Assembly: GCA_964417895.1 (NCBI GenBank)
Contig: CAYQJS010000073.1
Span: forward strand, 1-18,823
Reading direction: 5' to 3'
DNA: 18,823 bases
DNA from: CAYQJS01 sp964417895
GTDB lineage: Bacteria; Chloroflexota; UBA6077; SHYK01
The notes under the pieces were generated by a model. It searched no databases. It worked only from the letters and a program-made list of their open reading frames with translations, and was not told where the DNA came from. Shown here in pieces: positions 1 to 9,400 of the stretch. The position numbers were made by a program, and so were the translations under genes. Numbering within the stretch: position 1 is the first letter of the stretch; each line of letters opens with the position of its first letter.

Positions 1-1
1 T

Positions 2-3000
2 GAGGTAACCGCGCGCAGCGACCTGTACTCACTCGGGGCGATGCTGTACGAGATGGCGTGCGGGCGACCGCCGTTCGTGGGCGACGAGTCCGTCGCCATC
101 ATCACCCAGCACCTGAACACGCCGCCGGTGGCACCGTCCTGGCATGCGCCGGACGTGCCGCCTGGCCTCGAAGCGCTGATTCTGCGCCTTCTCGAGAAGG
201 ACCCGATGAAGCGGCCGGCGTCGGCGGCGGAAGTAAGGCAAGCGTTGGTGGCAGTAGACACGGCCCCCACCCCTGCCCCTCCCCCAATTCTGGGGGAGGG
301 AACATACGTTGGCTCCCCTCTCCCAGGATTGGGAGAGGGACTGGGGGTGAGGGCCATCGACAACCCTCTCTATAGCCGCACCTTTGTCGGCCGAGAGCTG
401 GAGCTGCGCCAGCTCCAGAGCGCGTTCGACACGGCCCTTTCCGGACAAGGATCGCTGGCGATGGTGGTTGGCGAGCCGGGCATCGGCAAAACCTCGCTTT
501 GCGAGCAGCTGGCGACCTACGTGACGGTGCGGGGTGGCAAGGCGCTCGTGGGCCACTGCTATGAAGAGGGATCGCTGTCCCTCCCCTACCTGCCCTTTAT
601 CGAGGCGATGCGCTCATATGTGCTCGCCCGTGAGCCGGACGGCCTGCGCAAGGACCTGGGGAGCGGAGCGGCGGACGTGGCGCGGCTCATCTCAGAGATC
701 AGAGATGCGCTGCCGGTGGAGCTGCGCTCGCCGGGCGACCCCGAGGATGACCGTTGGCGATTGTTGCAAGCGGTGAGCACCTTCCTGCGCAACGCGTCGT
801 CGGTCCAGCCCCTGCTCATCGTCCTCGAGGACCTGCACGACGCCGAGCGCGGCACCATCGACCTTCTTCTCCACCTGTCGCGCAATCTGCAAGGTGCTCG
901 TCTTCTTATTGTGGGCACGTATCGCGACGTTGAAGTCGATCGAGCGCACCCGCTCTCGGGCGCGCTCGCGGAGTTGAGGCGCGCCGGCAGCTTCCTGCGC
1001 GTCCCGTTGCGCGGTCTGACGGTCGACGAGGTCCACCGCATGTACTGCATCATCCGCGGCCAGGAGGTTCCCTGGAGCCGGGCCGAGGCGATCCATCGCC
1101 AGACGGAGGGCAACCCGCTGTTCGTCCAGGAGGTGCTGCGGTACCTGGTCGAAGAGGGCCTCGTCATCCGGGAGGGTGGGCGTTACCTGCTGGCCGACGC
1201 CGATGCGGGCATCCCGGAAGGCTTGCGCGACGTGGTTGGCAAACGCTTGAGCCGGCTGAGCGAACGGGCGAACCAGGTCCTGTCCGTGGCGGCGGTCGTC
1301 GGTCGCGAGTTCCGGGTCGACGTCCTCCAGAGGGTCGCCGGGCTGTCGGAGGACGAGCTCATCGCTTCGCTCGAAGAGGCGCAGGAACGGGCGGTCATCG
1401 AAGAGCGCAGCGCAGTGGGCGGCGCGCTAGTATTCCGTTTCACGCACGCCTTCTTCAGGCAGACGCTGTACGAAGAGATCTTCGCCGCGCGACGCATCCG
1501 CTGGCATCAGCAGGTAGCCCGCGCGCTGGAGGACGTGCACGCGCGCCGGCTGGACGAGCACGCGGCTGAGCTGGCGGAGCACTTCGCCCACTCGTCGGAC
1601 CCGGACGATCTAACGAAAGCTGTGGCGTACGGTGAGCTGGCGGCGCAGCGGGCGATGAGCGTGTACGCCTATGGGGAGGCGGTGCGCCACCTCGCGGGGG
1701 CGCTGAAGGCGCAGGAGGTCCTTGATCCGGACGACCGCGTCCGGCGGTGCGACCTGCTCCTGGCCCTGGGCGAGGCGCTGCCGGCCGCCGGTGAGGCGCG
1801 GCGGGCGCTCGATACGACGGCGGCTCAGGCCCTGGAGCTGGCGGACGCCCTGGCAGACCGCGGGCGTGCCTCGCGGGCATGTCGGATCGCATGGCAATGC
1901 ATCCGGCAGGAGAACCCAACGGCACGAGGCACAGCGGAAGCAGGTCGATGGGCTGACCTCGCCGACCGCTACGCAGCGGACGAGTCCCTCGACCGCGTAT
2001 ATGCCGATCTCCTGCTCGGGGAGTTCAGCCGCCAGGGCCGCGGCGACGAGGGCAGGGCCCGGTTCTTCGCGCTGAGAGCCGCCGAACTGGCGGAGCGCCT
2101 GGATGATCCTAACGCTCTGGTCACGACCTTGCGAGACTTCCTCAACGCGGGGGCAACTCCGCCCGAAGCTCACGGGGAGCGCATCGGCATGGCCGAGACG
2201 CTGGCCCGCCGCTCACTGGATGGCGTGAGCGGACACCATCTGGCTCAGGTCCTCTTGCCCGCGGGGGAGAGCTTCCTCACCTGGGGGCGGCGGGTCGAAG
2301 CCGAGGGGATGTGGCAGCGAGCCAGCGAAGTAGCGATCCGTTCACAGGATGCAGGCGCTGCGCTGGTGCCTCTCCACGTCGAAGGCCTGCAGGCCATCCT
2401 GGACGGACGGCTCGAACAGGTCCTGGAAGTGGGGGAGCGGATCCGAGCGCGGGGGGCCGAGCTGGGGCGCGAAGAATCCGGTCGGATTCAGGCAGGCCGG
2501 GCCACGCGTCGCGCGCTCCTCTATCTCGGCCGCGTAGAAGAGGCTCTTGGAGGCATCCCGGAGACACGAGAACTGTTCGCCAACGGGGGTGTGTACTCGG
2601 GGCAGCGCGCCCTGTTCCTGGCCCATGCTGGGCGCCGAGAGGAGACAGCGGAAATCCTTAGGCAGTTTCTGGCGGCCAGGGACATGAGCCGCTCGGACGA
2701 CCCGACTTCGGCGGCGCTCCTCCGCTACCTGCTGGAGGCCTCGGTTGTCCTGCAGGACGCGGAGGCGGCGGGCATCTTCGAAGCCAGGATGGCCCCGCTG
2801 GCCGGGCTGCTGCACACCGAGGCGGAGATGATCTATTGCGTTGGCCGAGCCTGTGGTGGGGCCGCGGTCCTGATGGGGCAGCCGGAGAAGGCCCGCGGGT
2901 ATTACCAGCAAGCCCTGGACGTGTGTACCAGGGCGCGTTTTCGTCCCGAGCTGGCCCTCACTCGCCTGGAGCTCGCGGAGCTGCTGCTGGCCCACTACCC

Positions 3001-3118
3001 GGACGAGAAGACGGCGGCGCTGGAGCATCTCGATTTCGCCATCGACGAGTTCCGCGCTATGAAGATGCAGCCATCGCTGGAGCGCGCGCTGCGCCACAAG
3101 GGCCTCCTCCATGCGTAG
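2..3118 (+). CDS. PknK-like Ser/Thr kinase-AAA ATPase-TPR regulator, 5' end outside window
   Basis: This is a cytosolic multidomain signalling protein, open from the window edge in frame 2. By comparison with the complete paralogue at 6483-10388, about 280 N-terminal residues are missing. What remains of the kinase is the C-lobe: DLYSLG (subdomain IX) at 20-37 and EKDPMKRP (subdomain XI) near 197-220. A linker encoded by a palindromic repeat follows (262-355). Next is an AAA_16/STAND-type ATPase with Walker A GEPGIGKT at 470-493 and Walker B LLIVLEDLHDAE near 812-847, plus the GTYRDVEVD and RQTEGNPLFVQE motifs. The rest is helical TPR-like sequence ending in HKGLLHA. The kinase and ATPase parts closely match the paralogue, and so do the last 75 or so residues; the region around 1780-2870 is much less alike. 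No membrane segment or C-terminal LuxR HTH is seen. The architecture resembles mycobacterial PknK and MalT-type STAND proteins; the ligand and kinase targets are unknown. Confidence 0.9.
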   Translation, partial: EVTARSDLYSLGAMLYEMACGRPPFVGDESVAIITQHLNTPPVAPSWHAPDVPPGLEALILRLLEKDPMKRPASAAEVRQALVAVDTAPTPAPPPILGEGTYVGSPLPGLGEGLGVRAIDNPLYSRTFVGRELELRQLQSAFDTALSGQGSLAMVVGEPGIGKTSLCEQLATYVTVRGGKALVGHCYEEGSLSLPYLPFIEAMRSYVLAREPDGLRKDLGSGAADVARLISEIRDALPVELRSPGDPEDDRWRLLQAVSTFLRNASSVQPLLIVLEDLHDAERGTIDLLLHLSRNLQGARLLIVGTYRDVEVDRAHPLSGALAELRRAGSFLRVPLRGLTVDEVHRMYCIIRGQEVPWSRAEAIHRQTEGNPLFVQEVLRYLVEEGLVIREGGRYLLADADAGIPEGLRDVVGKRLSRLSERANQVLSVAAVVGREFRVDVLQRVAGLSEDELIASLEEAQERAVIEERSAVGGALVFRFTHAFFRQTLYEEIFAARRIRWHQQVARALEDVHARRLDEHAAELAEHFAHSSDPDDLTKAVAYGELAAQRAMSVYAYGEAVRHLAGALKAQEVLDPDDRVRRCDLLLALGEALPAAGEARRALDTTAAQALELADALADRGRASRACRIAWQCIRQENPTARGTAEAGRWADLADRYAADESLDRVYADLLLGEFSRQGRGDEGRARFFALRAAELAERLDDPNALVTTLRDFLNAGATPPEAHGERIGMAETLARRSLDGVSGHHLAQVLLPAGESFLTWGRRVEAEGMWQRASEVAIRSQDAGAALVPLHVEGLQAILDGRLEQVLEVGERIRARGAELGREESGRIQAGRATRRALLYLGRVEEALGGIPETRELFANGGVYSGQRALFLAHAGRREETAEILRQFLAARDMSRSDDPTSAALLRYLLEASVVLQDAEAAGIFEARMAPLAGLLHTEAEMIYCVGRACGGAAVLMGQPEKARGYYQQALDVCTRARFRPELALTRLELAELLLAHYPDEKTAALEHLDFAIDEFRAMKMQPSLERALRHKGLLHA
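262..355 (+). repeat. C-rich double-hairpin palindromic element, translated in frame
   Basis: This 94-bp element is an imperfect dyad. It starts GGCCCCCACCCC and ends with the near-complementary GGGGGTGAGGGCC. Inside are two hairpins: CTCCCCCA-attc-TGGGGGAG, and CCTCTCCC-aggatt-GGGAGAGG. It is read through as PTPAPPPILGEG...SPLPGLGEGLGVRA and forms the linker between the kinase C-lobe and the ATPase domain. An equally long copy lies at the same place in the second kinase (7586-7679). Relatives of the element are at 12348-12464, 15256-15303, 16741-16800 and 18752-18783. Confidence 0.85.
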
Positions 3119-3236
3119 GGACCGCGTCCAGCGGCAGATCGACCGGCTGCGCGACTGTCGGTGTTCTTACGGGAGCGTCGGGACGACCCGTCGAGATACG
3201 ATGGATGTCATGGGCCCGGGAAAACCAGTAACGTGA
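3111..3236 (+). pseudogene. Remnant of a kinase N-terminus (decayed tandem copy)
   Basis: An ATG overlapping the end of the upstream kinase gene opens a 41-codon frame beginning MRRDRVQRQIDRLRD, which then runs into unrelated sequence and stops at 3234-3236. Residues 4-15 match the start of the complete kinase at 6483 (SERVQRQIDALLD) at 9 of 12 positions, and the codon sequence agrees too. The likeliest reading is the 5' scrap of another kinase copy whose body was deleted, or the scar of a tandem duplication. The match is short, so chance or a conserved small peptide cannot be fully excluded. Confidence 0.5.
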
Positions 3237-3264
3237 CGCCGAGTAGCTTGAGACGGAGAAGCAC

Positions 3265-3269
3265 GGAGG
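3265..3269 (+). promoter_or_regulatory. Shine-Dalgarno GGAGG for the lipoprotein start at 3275
   Basis: GGAGG lies 5 nt before ATG 3275. It decides the start of the first binding protein: the frame is open further upstream to 3161, but that extension has no ribosome site and would bury the lipoprotein signal peptide. Confidence 0.75.
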
Positions 3270-3274
3270 TTCGC

Positions 3275-5032
3275 ATGACCCAGACCCTCAGCGCTCTGCT
3301 CGCTCGAATCGTCCGAAGACGCGGGAATGCCTTCCGCGCGACGCTGCTCATCGCGACGCTCGTTTTGACCGCATGTGGGCCGAATCTGTCCAGTCGAAGC
3401 GGAGGGCAAGGCTCAACAACAGCCGTCGCGCCGGCAACCCTCCGGCTGGTACTCACGCTGGAGAACTACCCCATGGAGGGCATGTTCTTCAGCGGCACGA
3501 GTGAGGGCGATGCCGAGATGGCGTACGCTCTGCATGCAGGCTTGACCGCTTATGACTCCAGGGAGAACCTCGTAGCGCGTGTGGCGGAGCGCGTTCCGAC
3601 CACGGAGAACGGCGATTGGAAGGTCTTCCCCGACGGAAGAATGGAGACGACCTGGAGAATCCGCCCAGGCGTTACCTGGCACGACGGTACCCCACTCACC
3701 GCCGAAGACTACGTCTTCGGCATGCGGGCTCTGCTCGACAACGACGTGCCATTCCCGCGCAGGGCCCACATGAACCTCATTTCCGAGGTTACTGCGCCAG
3801 ACGCGCAAACCCTCCTGATCGCATGGAAGTCGACCCACCCGCTGGCGACGGAAGCGGGCCCCTACGACATTGCGGCGATGCCGCGGCATCGCCTTCAGGA
3901 ATCGTACGAGCGTGGAGACAAGCAGGCCTTCACGAACGACGCGTACTTTCGAGACCAGTTCGTCGGCCTGGGGCCCTACCGGTTGGTGCGGTGGGAGGCC
4001 GGGCTGCTGATTGACCTGGTGGCCTTTGACCAGTACTTCCTTGGTCGGCCCGGAATCGATCGAATCATGTTCCAGTTCTACGGTGACGCCAATGGCGTGA
4101 TGGCGGCGTTGCTGTCGGGCGAAGCGGACATGGCGACCATGGGAAGCTTCAAACAGCGCAGCCTTCTCACCCTGAGGAGCGAGTGGGAGGCGAAGGATCG
4201 AGGAACGATCATCGGCGTGTACAAGGGGGTGCGAAACCTGAGGATCCAGTTCAAGGATCCAGAAACCCCCTGGGCCAAGGACCCGCGGGTGAGACAGGCG
4301 CTCGTCCATGGGCTGGACCGCCAGACCCTGGTGGATGCCATGACCTCGGGAACCAGCCCCGTGGCAGACACCCTACCGGGCCCCAGCGAGCCTGTGTACG
4401 AGCTAATGGTCAAGCAGGGATTCGCGCCCCGGCCCTATGACCCGAAACGGGCAGAGACTCTCATGCTCGAGGCTGGCTGGACCCTTGGGGCGGATCGAAC
4501 GTACCGCGCTCCATCAGGGCAGGCCTTTGCAATCGAAGTGCAGTCACAAGACAAGACCGACACGATCCCCGAGACCGAGGCGATCGCTGGCCTCCTGAAA
4601 GATAGTGGGTTTGGAGGCTACTCGAGCTTCACGTCCGATACCGCGACCAACAAGAACGAGCTGATCGCTCAGTTCACGGGTCTCCTCAATCGCACGATGT
4701 CGTCAGGATTCCCAGGTGGCTCCCACCTGCGCAGCCAGCCCCTCCCCTCGGCCGAGAATCGGTGGGCGGGCGCCACCAACGGCAACTACCGAAATCCGGC
4801 GGACGACCAAATCTACGACCGATACGTTGGCACCCTGGACGCGACTGCCCGAATGGACTTGTTGGCCCAGATGCTGAAGACGGAAGCTGACGTCGTAGGG
4901 TCCATCTACTTGTACTATGACCTCTCCCAGTGCATCGCGGCGGTTCCGCGAACGCTGACGGGCCCTGGCCAGGTGCCGCCCAGTCAGTTGGCGCACCTTT
5001 GGAACGTCCACGAATGGGCATTCCGGAAGTAG
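3275..5032 (+). CDS. Family-5 extracellular solute-binding lipoprotein (SBP 1)
   Basis: This is a 585-residue ABC-type substrate-binding protein of the peptide/nickel/oligopeptide family (SBP_bac_5), expected to be lipid-anchored outside the membrane. The start is fixed by GGAGG 5 nt upstream. The signal peptide has a basic n-region (RIVRRRGNAFR), a hydrophobic core (LLIATLVL) and lipobox LTAC with the lipidated Cys at residue 34. Family hallmarks are ENGDWKVFPDGRMETTW and WHDGTPLTAEDYVF, with W135 in the latter; the C-terminus is WNVHEWAFRK. The length is normal for the family. The gene lies 156 bp after the first kinase and 45 bp before the amidohydrolase, so it is probably co-transcribed with the latter. 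No permease or ATPase is nearby, so transport would need components encoded elsewhere, or the protein may act as a sensor. The substrate cannot be read from the sequence. Confidence 0.9.
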   Translation: MTQTLSALLARIVRRRGNAFRATLLIATLVLTACGPNLSSRSGGQGSTTAVAPATLRLVLTLENYPMEGMFFSGTSEGDAEMAYALHAGLTAYDSRENLVARVAERVPTTENGDWKVFPDGRMETTWRIRPGVTWHDGTPLTAEDYVFGMRALLDNDVPFPRRAHMNLISEVTAPDAQTLLIAWKSTHPLATEAGPYDIAAMPRHRLQESYERGDKQAFTNDAYFRDQFVGLGPYRLVRWEAGLLIDLVAFDQYFLGRPGIDRIMFQFYGDANGVMAALLSGEADMATMGSFKQRSLLTLRSEWEAKDRGTIIGVYKGVRNLRIQFKDPETPWAKDPRVRQALVHGLDRQTLVDAMTSGTSPVADTLPGPSEPVYELMVKQGFAPRPYDPKRAETLMLEAGWTLGADRTYRAPSGQAFAIEVQSQDKTDTIPETEAIAGLLKDSGFGGYSSFTSDTATNKNELIAQFTGLLNRTMSSGFPGGSHLRSQPLPSAENRWAGATNGNYRNPADDQIYDRYVGTLDATARMDLLAQMLKTEADVVGSIYLYYDLSQCIAAVPRTLTGPGQVPPSQLAHLWNVHEWAFRK

Positions 5033-5077
5033 GGCGGACACCGACAGAACAACCAGAACACGGGTAGGAGGCTACGC

Positions 5078-6289
5078 ATGGCACATGCATTCCCCATCAT
5101 CTCAGGTGATTCGCATCTCGAAATCGACTCCGAGAACTGGATAGATCGCGTGCCCGAGAGGCATCGCGGTCGTGCGCCTCGCTTGCTTCACCTTCCAGAC
5201 GGCACCGACGCCTGGCTGGTCGAGGGCACACCGCTGCGACGCAATTCCGGCGACCTGTACGGCGGGAAGGGGCGCGAGAAGTGGCATCCCGGCGGGCAGA
5301 GCTATGCCGAAACCCCGGGGACCGGCCCCGCAAGCCAGCGGGTCAAAGAGCAAGACCAGGACGGCGTTTCCGCGGAGGTGCTCTTCCCCGGCCAGCAGGC
5401 CGGGCCCAAGCTGTGGCGGTGCATCGCCGACGATGACGCGTACAAGGCAGTGGTTCAGGCCTATAACAGCTGGCTGGCCGAGGACTACTGCAGCGAGGCG
5501 CCCGAGCGGCTAATTGGGCTGGGCGTGCTCCCCTGGACCGGCGTGGACGACTGCATCGCGGAAATGGAGCGCTGCGCCAAGCTGGGGCTGAAGGCCGTGG
5601 TTCTGGGAGTCTTCCCGAGCGGGCGCGGCTATCCCACCCCGGCCGACGATAAGTTCTGGGCGGCCGCCGCGGACATGCACATCCCGGTCACGGTCCACGT
5701 GCAGCTCGATCGCGGCGGGCCTCGGGCCGGCAAGCTCTTCGATTACCCGAAGCAATCGGAGTTCGGAAGGGGAGAGGCGGGCATTGTCGGCCAGGTCGCC
5801 AACGACAAGTTTTGCCGTCTGGGCGGGGTGAACGCGGTGCAGCTCCTGTTTTCCGGGGTGTTCGACCGGTTCCCGACCCTCCGGATCGACTTCGCCGAGA
5901 ACCAGAGCGGTTGGCTGGCCCATTTCTACGAGCAGGCCGACGAGCGCTATGAGCGTCATTGGCCCTGGGCAGAGCCTCTCCTGGGGATTCAGCATCTCGA
6001 ACGGCCTCCCAGCGAGTACCTGAGAGAGCATTGCCTCTGGGGGTTCCAGGGCGACCGAGTCGGAGTGGAAAACCGCCATCACCTCGGGGTGGACCGGCTC
6101 ATCTGGGCCAGCGACTTCCCCCATCAGGAATCCAACTGGCCAGACTCCATGAAGCAGATCGATCGGATCTTCGCTGGTGTCCCGGAAGAGGAGATCTATC
6201 GGATGGTATGCGGGAACGCGGTGGAGTTCTTCCAGCTCCAGGACTGCTTGCCAGCCTGGGAAGCGGCCGGCGAGGGCACGCCGGCCTGA
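5078..6289 (+). CDS. Amidohydrolase family protein (ACMSD-like, Amidohydro_2)
   Basis: This is a 403-residue cytosolic TIM-barrel metal-dependent hydrolase or decarboxylase of the amidohydrolase-2 family, which includes ACMSD and resorcylate decarboxylases. The start is supported by AGGAGG at 5066-5071, 6 nt before the ATG. Candidate metal ligands are H13 in the N-terminal motif SGDSHLE, H207 in PVTVHVQL and D346 in IWASDFPHQES; DFAENQSGW, also typical of these enzymes, lies between them. The usual second histidine of the HxH motif is E15, a variation known in this superfamily. No signal peptide is present. The gene sits 45 bp behind SBP 1 and is probably in the same operon, which would fit catabolism of an aromatic or amide-type compound taken up from outside. 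Whether it decarboxylates or hydrolyses, and what substrate it uses, is not decidable here. Confidence 0.88.
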   Translation: MAHAFPIISGDSHLEIDSENWIDRVPERHRGRAPRLLHLPDGTDAWLVEGTPLRRNSGDLYGGKGREKWHPGGQSYAETPGTGPASQRVKEQDQDGVSAEVLFPGQQAGPKLWRCIADDDAYKAVVQAYNSWLAEDYCSEAPERLIGLGVLPWTGVDDCIAEMERCAKLGLKAVVLGVFPSGRGYPTPADDKFWAAAADMHIPVTVHVQLDRGGPRAGKLFDYPKQSEFGRGEAGIVGQVANDKFCRLGGVNAVQLLFSGVFDRFPTLRIDFAENQSGWLAHFYEQADERYERHWPWAEPLLGIQHLERPPSEYLREHCLWGFQGDRVGVENRHHLGVDRLIWASDFPHQESNWPDSMKQIDRIFAGVPEEEIYRMVCGNAVEFFQLQDCLPAWEAAGEGTPA

Positions 6290-6482
6290 GCGTGGGGCTC
6301 GACGTGCATCGGAATCTTCGCTCTCGCGTTTAGCCTCTTTGGCTGGGGGCCCTCAGCGGGCAGCATCCATGAGTGGGACTGGGGATGACGGTCGGATCTA
6401 GCTCGGAGCATTCCGTCCACTTCCCTGAACGCCGCGAGAGTACACCGGAACCGGGCGCGCGGAGGAGTACGGGGACGGATTG

Positions 6483-9400
6483 ATGGCTAGCGAGCGAGTG
6501 CAGCGTCAGATCGACGCGCTTCTGGACGAGGCCGAGGTTGCGATCAAACAATCCAACTGGGCTCTCGTGCGCGACCGCGCACAGAACGTCCTCGCGCTTG
6601 ACCCCGGAAGCGGCGACGCCCAGGCTTATCTGGCCGCGGCGGACCGTGCACTTAGCGACCGAGGCTCCGGCCCGCTCATCGGCGCGAGCGCAGAATCGGC
6701 GCCAGCCCGGGCGGTTGCGCCCGAGTTCCCGGCCTCGTTCGCCGACGGCCGCTATCGCGTCGTTCGGTTCCTTGGCGAGGGCGGCAAGAAGCGCGTCTAC
6801 CTGTGCCACGACACGAAGCTCGACCGCGAGGTCGCCTTCTCTCTCATCAAGACCGAGGGGCTCGACGAGGAAGGGCTCCTTCGCCTTCAACGTGAGGCCC
6901 AGGCGATGGCCCGGCTCGGCGATCACCCCCACATCGTCGCGGTCCACGACATGGGCGAAGAGCCTTCGACAGAGCCCGGCCTGAGCCTGCCGAAGGGCTC
7001 AGGCCGGGGTCAGCCGTATCTGGTCAGCCAGTTCATGCCAGGCGGCGACGTCGAGGGGCTGATCGAGCGGGCGGAGGGCCACCGGGTGCAGCTGGAAGTG
7101 GCGCTCCGCATCGCGGACGAGGTGTGCCGGGGGTTGGGGCACGCCCACAGCCACGGCATCGTGCATCGTGACTTGAAGCCCGGCAACGTCTGGCTAACGG
7201 CCGATGGCACCGCCAACCTGGGGGACTTCGGACTGGCGATGGCGCTGGATCGGAGCCGGCTCACCCAGGCAGGGATGATGGTGGGCACGGTCAGTTACAT
7301 GCCGCCGGAGCAGGCGAGCGGAGCCGAAGTAACACCCAGGAGCGACCTGTACTCGCTGGGCTGCATGCTGTATGAGATGGTGTGCGGCCGGCCGCCCTTT
7401 GTGGGCGACGAGGCGGTGGCCATCATCGGCCAGCACCTGAACACGCCGCCGGTTGCGCCCACATGGCATCGGCCGGACTGCCCGCCGGGCCTGGAGGTGC
7501 TGGTCCTGCGGCTCCTGGAGAAGGACCCCGGCAAACGGCCGGAATCTGCTTCGGAGGTGCGGCAGGCGCTGATGGCGGTGGACCAGGCCCCCACCCCTGC
7601 CCCTCCCCCAATTCTGGGGGAGGGAACAAATGCCCGCTCCCCTCTCCCAGGATTGGGAGAGGGGCTGGGGGTGAGGGCCACCGACAATCCCATCTACCGC
7701 CGGACCTTTGTCGGGCGCGAGGGAGAGCTGAAGCAGCTGCACGCCGCTTTCGACGCGGCGCTCTCGGGCCAGGCTGGCCTCGTGATGGTGGTGGGGGAGC
7801 CCGGCATCGGGAAGACTGCGCTGTGCGAGCAGCTGGCCACCTATGTCACGCTGCGAGGCGGCAAGGCGCTCGTGGGCCACTGCTATGAAGAGGGCTCCCT
7901 GAGCCTACCCTACCTCCCGTTCGTGGAGGCCATGCGCTCCTACGTGCTGGCCCGCGACCCGGCGGGGCTGAAGACCGACCTGGGCAGTGGCGCCGCTGAG
8001 GTCGCCCGCATCGTCTCCGAGATTCGGGACCGCCTGCCCGTGGAGCTGCGGCCTCCCGGAGACCCCGAGGAGGAGCGCTGGCGGCTGCTGCAAGCGGTCA
8101 GCGGCTTCTTGCGGAACGCGTCCAGCGTCCAGCCGCTGCTGCTGGTGCTGGAAGACCTCCACGACGCCGACCGGGGAACGCTGGACCTGCTGGTCCATCT
8201 GTCCCGCAACCTGGAGGGCGCCCGCCTACTCATCGCGGGGACCTATCGGGACGTGGAAGTGGATCGGAGCCACCCGCTGTCGGGCTCCCTCGCGGACCTG
8301 CGGCGCAATCGGGACTTCCTGCGGGTGCCGCTGCGGGGCCTCACCGCCGAAGAGGTGCAACGGATGATGGCGTCTGTGGCGCAGCGGGACATCCCGTGGG
8401 CCTTCGCGGAGCTGCTGCACCGCCAGACGGAGGGGAACCCGCTGTTCGTGCAGGAGATGCTGCGCTACCTGGTGGAGGAGGGGCTGGTCGCCGAGCAGCA
8501 GGGCGCCCTGCGGAGGGTGGGCGACGAGTCCCTGGCCGGGCGCATCCCCGAGGGCCTGCGCGACGTCATAGGCAAACGGCTCTCCCGCCTGGCCGAGAAG
8601 ACGAACCAGGTCCTGAGTATGGCGGCGGTTATCGGCCGCGAGTTCCGCCTGGACGTACTGCAAAGCGTCGCGGCACTCACCGATGAGGAGATGGACACCG
8701 CATTGGAGCAAGCGCAGGAGCGCGCCATTGTGGAGCAGCGGTCGACGGTGGGCGCGCTTGTCTTCCGCTTCACCCATGCCTTCTTCAGGCAGACGCTCTA
8801 CGAGGAGATCTTCGCCTCCCGCCGCCTGCGGCTGCACCAGCAGGTAGCTCGCGCCCTCGAGCAAGTCTACGGGCGGCGGGTGGAGGACCACGCGGCCGAG
8901 CTGGCGGAGCACTTCGCTCAGAGCACCGATCCGGCGGACCTGGCGAAGGCGCTCCACTACAGCGAGCTGGCCGCCCAACGCGCTGTGCAGGTCTTCGCCT
9001 ACGGGGAGGCGGCGCGGCAGCTGGACAGCGCCTTGAAGCTCCAGGAGGTGCTGGACCCCGACGATGCGTCGAAGCGGTGCGACCTGCTGCTGGCCCTGGC
9101 CGAAGCGCTGCTGCCGACGGAGGAGCCGGGGCGAGTAGCGACCGCGATCGCACCGGAGGCCTTCGAACTGGCGGAGCAGGTTGGCGATGGCCCGCGGGCG
9201 GCCCGCGTCGCGGTACTCGCCGCCGAGGCTTTGCTCCGAAAAGGGGGGCCGGGCGAGGCTGGTAGGAGCGCAGAGTTCCGGACGTGGGCAGAGCGGGCCC
9301 ATCAGCACGCCCCTGCCGAGAGCATCACCAGGGTCTATGCCGATGTCTACATGGGGTTGGCTTTTGGGGGCGATAGGTTTGAGCGACACCGGTTCCTGCG

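Noticed and set aside
3413..4309. Long open frame on the minus strand opposite SBP 1
   Set aside because: It is a GC-rich shadow frame: it lacks a ribosome site and family motifs, and the plus strand encodes a clear SBP. The same reasoning removes 8226-9389 (minus), 11183-11908 (minus), 13060-13902 (minus), 15194-16204 (minus) and 16904-18004 (plus).
6480..6482. TTG as start of the second kinase
   Set aside because: ATG follows immediately at 6483 and fits the modest GGGGA ribosome site equally well; homology begins after it.
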